NCBI GenBank assembly: GCA_025499705.1
Contig: JAFMVE010000010.1
Coordinates: 62,001 to 126,000 of the forward strand
Origin: Carboxylicivirga caseinilyticus
GTDB lineage: Bacteria > Bacteroidota > Bacteroidia > Bacteroidales > Marinilabiliaceae
Direction: 5' to 3'
DNA: 64,000 nt
Shown here: one piece after another, positions 37,997 through 45,823 of the stretch
Numbering within the stretch: position 1 is the first letter of the stretch
Layout: each line of letters starts with the position of its first letter
Notes under the pieces: model-generated
Database searches by the model: none
The model's input: only the letters and a program-made list of their open reading frames with translations
What the model was told of the DNA's origin: nothing
Position numbers and translations under genes: made by a program

Positions 37997-40291
37997 ATGA
38001 AACTAAAGATTAATCACAGGCTCATTTATTTATTCCTGTTTCAAATAATAGCAGGTTCCTTCTGCCGGATCAATGCTCAAGTTGCACCGGTTGACAAAAC
38101 ATCATCGCCTTATTTCATTGTGTTATCAGAAGATAAAGAAACAGATCAGCTGCCATTAAAATCAACTACAGTTGATGTTGATATCACTGGTGTCATAGCA
38201 AATGTTAAGGTGCATCAGGAATACAGTAATAATGGGGAAAATACACTGGAAGCTATTTACGTTTTTCCGGCCTCAACAAAGGCTTCTGTTTATGAAATGA
38301 AGATGAAAGTGAATGACAGGGTGATCAATGCTATTGTGGAAGAAAAAGGTAAAGCAAGTGATATGTATAAGAAGGCTCGCAAAGAGGGTAGAATAGCTTC
38401 TCTTCTGCAGGAGGAAACACCCAATGTATTCCGGATGAAAATAGCGAATATATACCCACGAGCAAAGGTTGAAGTTGAATTGAATTATACCGAATTACTT
38501 TCGCCAGAAGGTGGAGTTTATGAGTTTGTTTATCCAACTGTTGTTGGTCCCCGATATGCTAATGATTTAAATAAATCAGACAAATCAGATAATTGGGTTG
38601 CTAATCCTTACCTGAAATCAAGTGTTTTACCTGTGTCAGATCTAAATTTGAAGATAACTCTTAATGCCGGTATTTCAATTAAAGATATAAAGTGTGACAC
38701 GCATAAAAATAAGATAGATTTTAAAGATCCATCTACAGCAACCTTGAACATGTTGGACTTAAAAGGTGGAAACAGAGACTTTATAATGCAATATCGTTTA
38801 GCAGGTAAAACAATTGAATCAGGCATAATGCTCTATGAAGATCCTAAGGGAGAAAATTATTTTCTGGCAATTATGCAACCTCCTCAACGTGTGTTACCAA
38901 CAGAGTTAACCCCCAGAGAGTATATTTTTATTGTTGATGTTTCGGGTTCTATGAATGGTTTTCCACTTGATGTTTCAAAATCGTTGATAAAAAAACTGCT
39001 CCTTCAGCTTAAGGAAACAGACCTGTTTAATATCGTTTATTTTGCGGGGGGATCTGAGGTTTATTCAAAGGAATCGGTTTTGGCATCAAAAGAAAATATT
39101 GTTCAGGCATTAACTTTTTTGGATCAGAAAAATGGTGGAGGTGGTACAGAGCTACTTCATGCACTGGAAGAATCAATGGGATTGAATTCTAATGAAGGTT
39201 ATTCACGTTCTTTTCTGATTTTTACAGATGGATATGTGAATGTTGAGAAAGAAACATTCAAATTTATTGAAACTAACCTTGATCAATCCAATTTCTTTGC
39301 CTTTGGAATAGGTACAAGTGTAAATCGTTATGTTATTGAAGGAATGGCTCATGTAGGATGTGGTGAGCCTTTTAAAGCAATTAATAAAGAAGAGGCGGAA
39401 TTGGCTGCAGATCGTTTCATTAACTATGTTTCTCAACCTGTTCTAACTGATATTAAATATCATTTTGAAGGAATTAATACTTATGATTTAATTCCTGAGA
39501 AGATGCCTGATTTATTTGCTGAACGACCCCTGGTAATTTGTGGTAAATATAAAGGAGAAGCAGCTGGCAAACTAGATATCAATGGTAAAACGGGTAAAAA
39601 GGAATTTAAAGGAATATTAAAATTTGAGAAAAGTAGTAATGCTGATAATACCTCTTTAAAGTATTTGTGGGCAAGAGAGAAAATCCGCTATTTGTCGGAT
39701 TATAATAAATTGAACTACGACGATAAATTAAAAGAGGAGCTTATTTCGCTTGGAAAGAAATATAATCTATTAACTGAATACACATCATTTATAGCCGTTG
39801 ATGAGGTTCAATCCATTGAAAGAGAAAGTCAGATTACAATTAGACAACCTCTTCCTTTACCCGATCGAGTTAGTAACTTTGCAGTTGCAAGCAATCTGGT
39901 TGTTTTAAATGATTGCGAATTAGATGAGGAATTAGAGTTTTATGATACAGATAGTTCTGAAGATTTTTCTGTTCACGTATTTCAAATTATTGAAAAGATG
40001 CCTGAATTTCCAGGTGGGGAAGCTGCTCTGAATAATTTTATCACCAGCAATATTCAATTTCCTGAGAGTGCAGCCGAAAATGGTATAAGTGGAACCGTTT
40101 ATGTTAGTTTTACCATTGATGTGGATGGATCTGTTACTGATGTAAAAGTACTAAGAAGTGTTAGTAAAGAACTGGATGAAGAGGCTATGCGAATCATTAA
40201 ATTAATGCCAAAATGGTCTCCGGGGGCACAAAGGGGTAAATCTGTTAAGACTAGTTTTACGGTTCCTGTTAGATTTACTCTTGATCAATAA
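37997..40291 (+). CDS. Secreted VIT-VWA protein with C-terminal TonB domain
   Basis: 764 residues. The N-terminal hydrophobic segment (LIYLFLFQIIAGSFCRINAQ) looks like a cleavable signal peptide. A VIT domain spans about 35-165 (VDVDITGVIANVKVHQEYSN, RMKIANIYPRAKVEVELNY). A VWA domain is at about 305-475 with the MIDAS motif DVSGS near 314 and TDGY later. The last ~100 residues are a TonB C-terminal domain (MPEFPGGEAALNNFI, GTVYVSFTIDVDGSVTDVKVLRS, PGAQRGKSVKTSFTVPVRF). VIT-VWA proteins are adhesion-type surface or periplasmic proteins; the fused TonB domain would contact a TonB box. It is the third gene nearby carrying part of the TonB transport apparatus. Confidence 0.88.
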   Translation: MKLKINHRLIYLFLFQIIAGSFCRINAQVAPVDKTSSPYFIVLSEDKETDQLPLKSTTVDVDITGVIANVKVHQEYSNNGENTLEAIYVFPASTKASVYEMKMKVNDRVINAIVEEKGKASDMYKKARKEGRIASLLQEETPNVFRMKIANIYPRAKVEVELNYTELLSPEGGVYEFVYPTVVGPRYANDLNKSDKSDNWVANPYLKSSVLPVSDLNLKITLNAGISIKDIKCDTHKNKIDFKDPSTATLNMLDLKGGNRDFIMQYRLAGKTIESGIMLYEDPKGENYFLAIMQPPQRVLPTELTPREYIFIVDVSGSMNGFPLDVSKSLIKKLLLQLKETDLFNIVYFAGGSEVYSKESVLASKENIVQALTFLDQKNGGGGTELLHALEESMGLNSNEGYSRSFLIFTDGYVNVEKETFKFIETNLDQSNFFAFGIGTSVNRYVIEGMAHVGCGEPFKAINKEEAELAADRFINYVSQPVLTDIKYHFEGINTYDLIPEKMPDLFAERPLVICGKYKGEAAGKLDINGKTGKKEFKGILKFEKSSNADNTSLKYLWAREKIRYLSDYNKLNYDDKLKEELISLGKKYNLLTEYTSFIAVDEVQSIERESQITIRQPLPLPDRVSNFAVASNLVVLNDCELDEELEFYDTDSSEDFSVHVFQIIEKMPEFPGGEAALNNFITSNIQFPESAAENGISGTVYVSFTIDVDGSVTDVKVLRSVSKELDEEAMRIIKLMPKWSPGAQRGKSVKTSFTVPVRFTLDQ

Positions 40292-40324
40292 GTGCTGGGT
40301 TATTAATAAATGATTAAGTTCACA

Positions 40325-40358
40325 AAAAGAGCCTAACAATTACGTTAAGCTCTTTTCT
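40325..40358. terminator. Bidirectional terminator after the VIT-VWA-TonB gene
   Basis: AAAAGAGC/GCTCTTTT outer stem with an inner TAAC/GTTA, A-run on the left and T-run on the right, 33 bases past the stop. Confidence 0.75.
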
Positions 40359-40379
40359 ATTTATAAAATTAGATTCCGT

Positions 40380-40652
40380 TTATTCAGCTTTAATTATGAC
40401 CTTTGCTGCTTCCAATCCTTCACTTGTGGCAGTTACTTTTATTTCACCTTCGCCATCTGCTTTAACTATTCCTAAAAACAATCCGCTGAAAGCCTTTCTT
40501 TCAGGTGATGGGAAAGGAGTGAAACAGGTTGGATCTCCATTATCAGTTGCAACAACCTGACCTGATCCTTCCACTGTTAACTTATTAATACCAATAGTTT
40601 TTGTTCTTTTTACATCTTGAACTGTACTGAAATACTTGCCTGGTAAATTATC
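40380..40652 (-). pseudogene. Remnant of a GH2 beta-galactosidase C-terminus
   Basis: The minus-strand frame ending at 40380 encodes LTVEGSGQVVATDNGDPT, PFPSPERKAFSG and GEIKVTATSEGL, the pattern of the extreme C-terminal domain of Bacteroidota GH2 beta-galactosidases. The frame is closed upstream by a stop at 40653-40655, and the ~800 residues of catalytic domains that should precede it are absent. A 64-residue product could start at a GTG at 40574, but it would be only a domain fragment. Confidence 0.7.
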
Positions 40653-41042
40653 CTAGAGTACATTCTTTTATTAGCCATTTCCATTTAAAATGATTTTAGA
40701 AAGAAAGACTACACGTATATCTAAAATTGGAGGCATAAAATCAGGTAAAAATAATAAATCAGTTTGACCGGTCTGATATTAACGGTTGTTTGCCGATTGC
40801 AGTACTTAAAATTTATTAACTAATTCTTCGATATTTAAAACTGGATGGAATTATTGGTTCAAAACCCATTACTACTATTAACCCCTGTTCTCCAGAACCA
40901 TTATTTAATGCTATAAAATCTATTCGAATCCATTATTACTATACGATTGCACAAAAGGGGCAAAACCTTAAGTTTTTGAAGGGTTGGTTGAGAAGGATTG
41001 AATCAATTAAATTTAATAAGCTAGATTATTAGGAGAGAGTTT

Positions 41043-41636
41043 TTAATCTTCGTTGTTTTTTGGGTTGTAAATAATGATTATTTGAATAAGTATGGCTAAA
41101 AATACTAAGAAAATTATTTCAAGACGAGTAAAAATGTTTATTGCATCCATCGTTTTATTACTCATTATCATCTGTCTCTTTCCTTCATTAAGTTGCACTT
41201 TTGATAAATCAAATAGATACTGAGAGATAGTATCAATACTTTCAAATAGCTTAATATGATCTAAAACTTTATTATTTTTTTCTAAATACTTAAGATTTTC
41301 AAATTCTGATTTTAGCTGTCCAAATAACTTTTGTTCTGATATTGTCAATTTTGTTAGTTCATATTTGACCAATATCTCAGTTATTTTATGATTGATTCTT
41401 ACATTGTTTCTCTTTAGGTATAGGGTATCATTAGTAATGTACGCTGTCTTTTTTTCTTGAACTAGCATTGATAGCTCAAAAATAAAATCACTAGCAACAA
41501 TTCGGTCTTCGTAGATTGTAGTTACAGAATCCCTGAGACGATTATAATTATCTCGGTCAATTAGATTTGTTGTAAGAACTATTATAAATATTAATAAAAC
41601 ACTAGCGATCCATTTAATTTTTTTGTATAAACTCAT
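41043..41636 (-). CDS. Four-helix-bundle (4HB_MCP-like) sensor domain protein without output domain
   Basis: 197 residues: membrane helix at ~8-26, a ~140-residue helical extracytoplasmic region typical of the MCP four-helix-bundle sensor, a second membrane helix at ~167-190 and a very short cytoplasmic tail. No HAMP, methyl-accepting or kinase domain follows. It is downstream of the MarR-like gene on the same strand (44-base gap) and probably cotranscribed. Confidence 0.7.
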   Translation of the reverse strand: MSLYKKIKWIASVLLIFIIVLTTNLIDRDNYNRLRDSVTTIYEDRIVASDFIFELSMLVQEKKTAYITNDTLYLKRNNVRINHKITEILVKYELTKLTISEQKLFGQLKSEFENLKYLEKNNKVLDHIKLFESIDTISQYLFDLSKVQLNEGKRQMIMSNKTMDAINIFTRLEIIFLVFLAILIQIIIIYNPKNNED

Positions 41637-41680
41637 CTTATGATTGATTTATTAACCTTGAATTAATATATTTTGGGGTA

Positions 41681-42379
41681 TTACTTATGGATGTGTTTTA
41701 AAGAATCCATTAAGTTTGAAAGTTCGGCATAGGGTTTGTCGTAATGATTGATATAGATGTTATTATGGAAATCATTGATTTCTCTTAGAACAGGCATAGT
41801 TTTCTTCCATTTATTTGGACTAATACAAGCAAGAAAAGCATTTCTGGCTTCTTCCATTCTTTTATCTGCTTTCTTTAATAAAATTTTGCCATCTTCTGTT
41901 AATGCCAAATTCTTCGCACGTCTATCTTCATCATCCTGAAGTTCAATTATAAATTTATTTCTTACAAGACGTCTAATGGTATCCATTCCTGTTGTATATT
42001 CAACAAGGTGTATGTTAATTAGATCAGTCTTTTTTGCTTTTTCAAGATTTTTGATAGTGTAAAGAAATAAATATTCTAGCCTAGAGTTTAATGGTAGATC
42101 AACTAAGTACTTCCTAATATAAAACTCTTCAAATCTGGCAATGCGCAATACATATTCCTGAAACTGTGTTTTTACATCCATCAGACTTAAAAAATATTCA
42201 GTTTCAGATTTCAATTTATGGTCAAATTTCTTTTCTAGTTTCGTATTTGAAATGGATTTCTCTTTGATTTGTTCAATCATCCACTCGGAAAAGTTTAATA
42301 AATTGTGTTCCTCTAATGATTCTGATTCAAATTGTTCCCATGAACTAATTAACTGTTTTATTATATCGTATCTACCCAT
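41681..42379 (-). CDS. MarR-like winged-helix regulator
   Basis: 232 residues. The central part (about 80-185) has the MarR shape: LPLNSRLEYLFLYTIKNLEKA, a recognition-helix region MDTIRRLVRNKFI, then the wing LQDDEDRRAKNLALTEDGKILL. The ~75-residue N-terminal extension is unusual for the family. It is transcribed divergently from the Rnk-like gene pair. Three dyads with an AAAGTG core lie in the shared upstream region and are candidate operators. Confidence 0.78.
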   Translation of the reverse strand: MGRYDIIKQLISSWEQFESESLEEHNLLNFSEWMIEQIKEKSISNTKLEKKFDHKLKSETEYFLSLMDVKTQFQEYVLRIARFEEFYIRKYLVDLPLNSRLEYLFLYTIKNLEKAKKTDLINIHLVEYTTGMDTIRRLVRNKFIIELQDDEDRRAKNLALTEDGKILLKKADKRMEEARNAFLACISPNKWKKTMPVLREINDFHNNIYINHYDKPYAELSNLMDSLKHIHK

Positions 42380-42384
42380 TCTTT

Positions 42385-42470
42385 AAAAGTGCTTTTCAAC
42401 AAATATACTTAAATATTCGAATACATCGAAACCGACATATAAAGTGTCTTTATTGTATTAAAGTGCTTTA
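42385..42470. promoter_or_regulatory. Three AAAGTG-core dyads, candidate MarR operators
   Basis: AAAAGTGCTTTT at 42385-42396, TAAAGTGTCTTTA at 42440-42452 and TAAAGTGCTTTA at 42459-42470. All share arms (T/A)AAAG and CTTT(A/T). They lie between the divergent MarR-like gene and the Rnk-like pair. Confidence 0.55.
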
Positions 42471-42488
42471 GTAATTAAAAAATAGATA

Positions 42489-42496
42489 TATCTTTG
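42489..42496 (+). promoter_or_regulatory. Candidate -7 element of the Rnk-like pair
   Basis: TATCTTTG matches TAnnTTTG. The nearest dyad ends 19 bases upstream, where a -33 element would be. The predicted leader contains a further palindrome, TCGCATGCGA at 42520-42529. Confidence 0.5.
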
Positions 42497-42569
42497 CATC
42501 GTATCCGATATTAATAGTGTCGCATGCGATTATGTACTATATAAAGAAGGAAGATTTAAAATTTTGGGT

Positions 42570-43013
42570 ATGATAAAGAAGAATATAAATAATGATAGCC
42601 TTTCTTTCTGGACAAAGAAAGTGATGACATATAAAGATTATGGTAGAATATTTAATCTTATTTCTGAAGATGTAGGTAAATCACATATACCAGCTTCAAG
42701 TCTACATAGGTTATATCTCCTAGTAATGCTTAGTAAAAAGTATAGTAATAAAGATATTCCTAAGAATGCAGTCACGCTTAACTCTGAATTGGTTATCACA
42801 AATAATGAATTTCAAAAGCAATTAGTAAGAATTGTTCTACCTCAAGATATGATTGGGAAGCATGACATATCTCTTTATAATATATTGGCAATTGCTTGTT
42901 TGGGAGCTATGGAAAAAGATGATATCGTTGTTGATTTTAATAAATCAATACAAAGGTTTCATATTGAAAAGGTTGCTTTTCATTCTGATAGCAATAAGCT
43001 TTTTCACATCTAA
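42570..43013 (+). CDS. Divergent GreA/GreB/Rnk C-terminal-domain protein
   Basis: The ATG at 42570 is preferred to a TTG two codons earlier; 147 residues. The second half aligns by eye with the Rnk/GreA C-terminal (FKBP-like) domain of the next gene: ITNNEFQKQLVRIVLPQDM, then SLYNILAIACLGAMEKDDIV. It is clearly diverged and lacks the usual PxGxALLG sequence. Rnk-type proteins bind RNA polymerase and affect nucleotide metabolism; the role here is unknown. It is followed 22 bases later by the better-conserved homologue. Confidence 0.6.
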   Translation: MIKKNINNDSLSFWTKKVMTYKDYGRIFNLISEDVGKSHIPASSLHRLYLLVMLSKKYSNKDIPKNAVTLNSELVITNNEFQKQLVRIVLPQDMIGKHDISLYNILAIACLGAMEKDDIVVDFNKSIQRFHIEKVAFHSDSNKLFHI

Positions 43014-43035
43014 GAACATTTAGAATTTATTAATT

Positions 43036-43449
43036 ATGGAACAACAGATTAAAATTACAGAACTTGACTATTTACGTTTAAGTAACTTGATTGGATCAGC
43101 TAAAAAAAAGAAGAGTTTTGATTTGCAAAATATAGAGGCTTTGGCATATGAAATAAAACGGGCAGAAAAAGTTGATTCAAAAAAAATATCGTCTGAATTT
43201 GTAACCATGAATTCTATAGTACAGGTTGAGAGTTTAGATACAAAAAAACAGATGAAAGTTAAGATAGTGTATCCCAAAGATGCAGATTTCAGCAAAGGTC
43301 ATGTTTCTGTATTATCACCTTTAGGCAGTGCCTTGTTAGGTTATAAACTTGGAGATACTGTTCAATTTAATGCCCCTCGAGGCATAGTTTCAATAAAAAT
43401 TTTAGCAATTGATTACCAGCCTGAAGCCAATGGAGCATATACAATGTGA
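43036..43449 (+). CDS. GreA/GreB-family elongation factor, Rnk-like
   Basis: 137 residues. It has a short N-terminal helix region (about 1-50) and the conserved C-terminal domain with VTMNSIVQVESLDT, KVKIVYPKDAD and VSVLSPLGSALLGYKLGDTV. This matches nucleoside-diphosphate-kinase regulator (Rnk) proteins, which share the GreA C-domain but have a short N-terminal arm. It is in tandem with a diverged homologue. Confidence 0.85.
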   Translation: MEQQIKITELDYLRLSNLIGSAKKKKSFDLQNIEALAYEIKRAEKVDSKKISSEFVTMNSIVQVESLDTKKQMKVKIVYPKDADFSKGHVSVLSPLGSALLGYKLGDTVQFNAPRGIVSIKILAIDYQPEANGAYTM

Positions 43450-43494
43450 ATGTTTTCTTGTATTAATAAGCTGTTGAGTAAAAATTATTAAAAT

Positions 43495-43671
43495 ATGAAG
43501 AAGTACAAAAACAAAAATGAAGTCTCAGGTACTAAGAAAAGTAATGAGAAGCATCATTTCCAATCGGATACATTAATGATTTTAACCGATGAAAAACACA
43601 AGGGGCTTCTTGTAGATCAACATGAATTTATAGTGCCTTGGCAAGAGAATATTCAAATTTGTAGGAAGTGA
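43495..43671 (+). CDS. Small basic protein, 58 residues
   Basis: An ATG frame 45 bases behind the Rnk-like gene encodes MKKYKNKNEVSGTKK, then DTLMILTDEKHKGLLVD and ends NIQICRK. It is lysine-rich, with no recognised domain. Its position and direction suggest it belongs to the Rnk-like transcript, but short length makes chance possible. Confidence 0.4.
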   Translation: MKKYKNKNEVSGTKKSNEKHHFQSDTLMILTDEKHKGLLVDQHEFIVPWQENIQICRK

Positions 43672-44104
43672 TTTTTATGACCAATTCACTGGAGAAACAG
43701 CTTAGGATATAACAAATAAAGAACAAGAAATATAATCATTGAAACACGGAAAGTTAAAGAAGAAAAAGTTAAAGTTAATTCAAAGGAATTAAGGGTGGCT
43801 ATGTGTTAACAGCGATAACAACAAAGACTGTAGTATTCGAAATCCAACCCAAAAAGTTCCTTTTTGCGAGGAGTATCATTAATAAATTGCATTTTGTTAT
43901 ATAAATTGAAGAAAATAGTGGTTGTTTTATACAATTTATTTGCAAAATGATGGGGATACTAAAAACTAGTATCCCCTGTTATAGATGTACTTATCTGAAT
44001 TATAGCTGTTGGAATAAATAAATTCTTTAATTTATGTTTCGATTGCAAAAAGAGAATAACTCCTTTGTTGGATTAGATTTTTAAATACACTATGGGATAG
44101 TATA
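43672..44104. other. Intergenic region, 433 bp
   Basis: AT-rich. It contains the terminator of the large minus-strand operon at 43952-43976 and no recognisable gene. Confidence 0.55.
43952..43976 (-). terminator. Hairpin at the end of the 13-gene NO-defence operon
   Basis: A perfect 9-bp stem GGGGATACT/AGTATCCCC with a 7-base loop. It lies 129 bases past the last minus-strand stop; the T-run on the minus strand is only moderate. Confidence 0.6.
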
Positions 44105-45295
44105 TTACCAGTCCAATAACCTCTTTTCACCTTCCAAGGCCTTAATGCCCGAAATTTCCTGAGAGACTTCAATAACGCCTTTGTAGTTTCTGTTTTCGTC
44201 ACGAACAGCAAAATATTGAATAAGGATATATTCCCCACGCATTTTAATCCAGAAATCAGCCTGGTCTTTTTCTCCACTTCTGAAAGATTCAACAATTTGT
44301 TCAACTACATGAACACTTTCAGGCGGATGGCAGTTGCTTACTTCACGTCCAATAATAGCCGTTGTACGTGGAAAAATTCGTTTAGGAGGTGTTGAGAAAT
44401 AGCAAACCTTGTTGTTTTCATCAACAAAAGTAATATCAACCGGAAGGTGATTAAAAATGAGTTTGATTTGCTCTACACTTACTTTGCCCGTTCCAAGATT
44501 TACAAGGTTCCCTTCATAATCTGGTTTTACTTCTTTGTCCATCTTTAAATTAGGTTGAATAAACGGATAGCCCAGCTCAAAGCCTTCACGATTCATCATT
44601 TCTAACTGGCTTTCGCTGATGGTTGATAATATGCAAGGAAAGAGAATGCGTTCTTCTCTGAATTTAATGGCGTGCATGTTAAAGAAAATATCGCCCACAC
44701 ATTTATTGAATGGTTTAAGGTCAACATTTCCTTCTTGTAATCGAGTAATAACAGATTTAATATTTCTACGAATATCATCATGAAATGACCACATAATTTG
44801 TAAACAGCGATAGTCCGGCCATGTTTCTTCAATGATTGGGAATAGGACATTCTCCTTAATTGTGTAATGCTTTGTAAAGACTTCAAGTTGTATAAAGAGT
44901 TCCGCAAGTGTTTTTTGTAAGTCAACATTGTTGGGATCTTTCACAAACTCCTTAAAAACAGGACGGATTTTATTCAATAGCAACTCCATTTCGTGGTTAT
45001 TCTGTTCCAATACACCAAGAAATGTATCAGGCTTTGGTTCAACCATAACATAATCACGAATAGGAACATGGAAAATATTCAGCACTTTATTTGTAAGTAC
45101 TTTAATATCCTCCATGTTATATCCATCTTTTATAATTTCATCGAAAAGGGTAATAAAATCAGTTGGTATAACGGTAGAAATAAAATCCTTGTTTTCACTT
45201 ATAAATGAATGAGCATTTCCAGTTTCCAATATAAGCTTAGAAACCTCTTGCAATTTTTCAATCCGTACCTTTTTTGTATTTGTAAATTCCGACAT
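44105..45295 (-). CDS. DUF438-hemerythrin-PAS protein, copy B
   Basis: 396 residues in three parts: a diverged DUF438 region (about 10-90), a hemerythrin-like helical bundle (about 90-235, with HYTIKENVLFPIIEE, FHDDIRR and FREERILFPCI), and a C-terminal PAS domain (about 275-390, IFNHLPVDITFVDENNKVCYF, ISGIKALEGEKRLLDW). Such proteins are thought to sense or handle NO/O2/iron through the diiron site. It is the last gene of the operon and a paralogue of the product at 45824-47068. Confidence 0.85.
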   Translation of the reverse strand: MSEFTNTKKVRIEKLQEVSKLILETGNAHSFISENKDFISTVIPTDFITLFDEIIKDGYNMEDIKVLTNKVLNIFHVPIRDYVMVEPKPDTFLGVLEQNNHEMELLLNKIRPVFKEFVKDPNNVDLQKTLAELFIQLEVFTKHYTIKENVLFPIIEETWPDYRCLQIMWSFHDDIRRNIKSVITRLQEGNVDLKPFNKCVGDIFFNMHAIKFREERILFPCILSTISESQLEMMNREGFELGYPFIQPNLKMDKEVKPDYEGNLVNLGTGKVSVEQIKLIFNHLPVDITFVDENNKVCYFSTPPKRIFPRTTAIIGREVSNCHPPESVHVVEQIVESFRSGEKDQADFWIKMRGEYILIQYFAVRDENRNYKGVIEVSQEISGIKALEGEKRLLDW

Positions 45296-45303
45296 ATTCC
45301 ATT

Positions 45304-45822
45304 CTAAACTTTAAAAAACACCCAAAATTCTTCTTCTCCTTTTTTATCAAGCCAGTGCTTGTAATCCAAACTCAATGATTTATCAATTAAAGGAGCCGGA
45401 ATAAATGGAGCTATTACTTTGAGTATTTTATTGGCTTCAAGTTTCTTTACAGCCGAAAGCACCTCATGAACTGGTTGTTCACCAGCATTCAGCATATCAC
45501 GAATGTCAATAGTCTGAATAACTTCATCTTCTTGAAACCACTCTGGTTTTTCAGTTACATACTCACCATGTTCTACCTCCATATTATCCGTTGTTTTCTG
45601 CCCAACTTCGGTTCGTAGAGTGTTTATTAACTCTTCCACTTTTAAACCACCAATGGTTGCTGCCTGTGAGAGGCTGGTAATTTTAGCTACGGTTTTTCTT
45701 AATACCGGATTTCTCAACTTCTTAAAAGGTGGGGCAGCAGATATTAAAACATCTTCTAGCTGAGGATATGCCTCTAGTAAATCAAAAATCTTTGTCTTTG
45801 GTGTTATAATTAATTTATCCAT
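45304..45822 (-). CDS. DUF1858-DUF2249 protein
   Basis: The start at 45822 is chosen because it gives MDKLIITPKTKIF and lies one base after the upstream stop, implying translational coupling. The product is 172 residues. A DUF1858 helical domain (about 1-65: FDLLEAYPQLEDVLIS, GLKVEELINTL) and a DUF2249 domain (about 90-170: IDIRDMLNAGEQPVHEVL, VIAPFIPAPLID) are visible. These domains accompany hemerythrin and denitrification genes in many bacteria and are proposed to bind a metal or act in redox sensing. Confidence 0.85.
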   Translation of the reverse strand: MDKLIITPKTKIFDLLEAYPQLEDVLISAAPPFKKLRNPVLRKTVAKITSLSQAATIGGLKVEELINTLRTEVGQKTTDNMEVEHGEYVTEKPEWFQEDEVIQTIDIRDMLNAGEQPVHEVLSAVKKLEANKILKVIAPFIPAPLIDKSLSLDYKHWLDKKGEEEFWVFFKV

Positions 45823-45823
45823 A

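Larger units (their letters stand above)
40292..41042. other. Region with terminator and gene remnant, 751 bp
   Basis: It holds a terminator (40325-40358) and a beta-galactosidase remnant on the minus strand (40380-40652). From 40653 to 41042 nothing is recognised. This probably marks an old recombination boundary before the accessory genes that follow. Confidence 0.5.

Noticed and set aside
41031-41042. GGAGAGAG near 41031 as the second copy of the att core at 56827
   Set aside because: Only eight bases match and the diagnostic GCGG part is absent, so the left border of a putative element cannot be set there.
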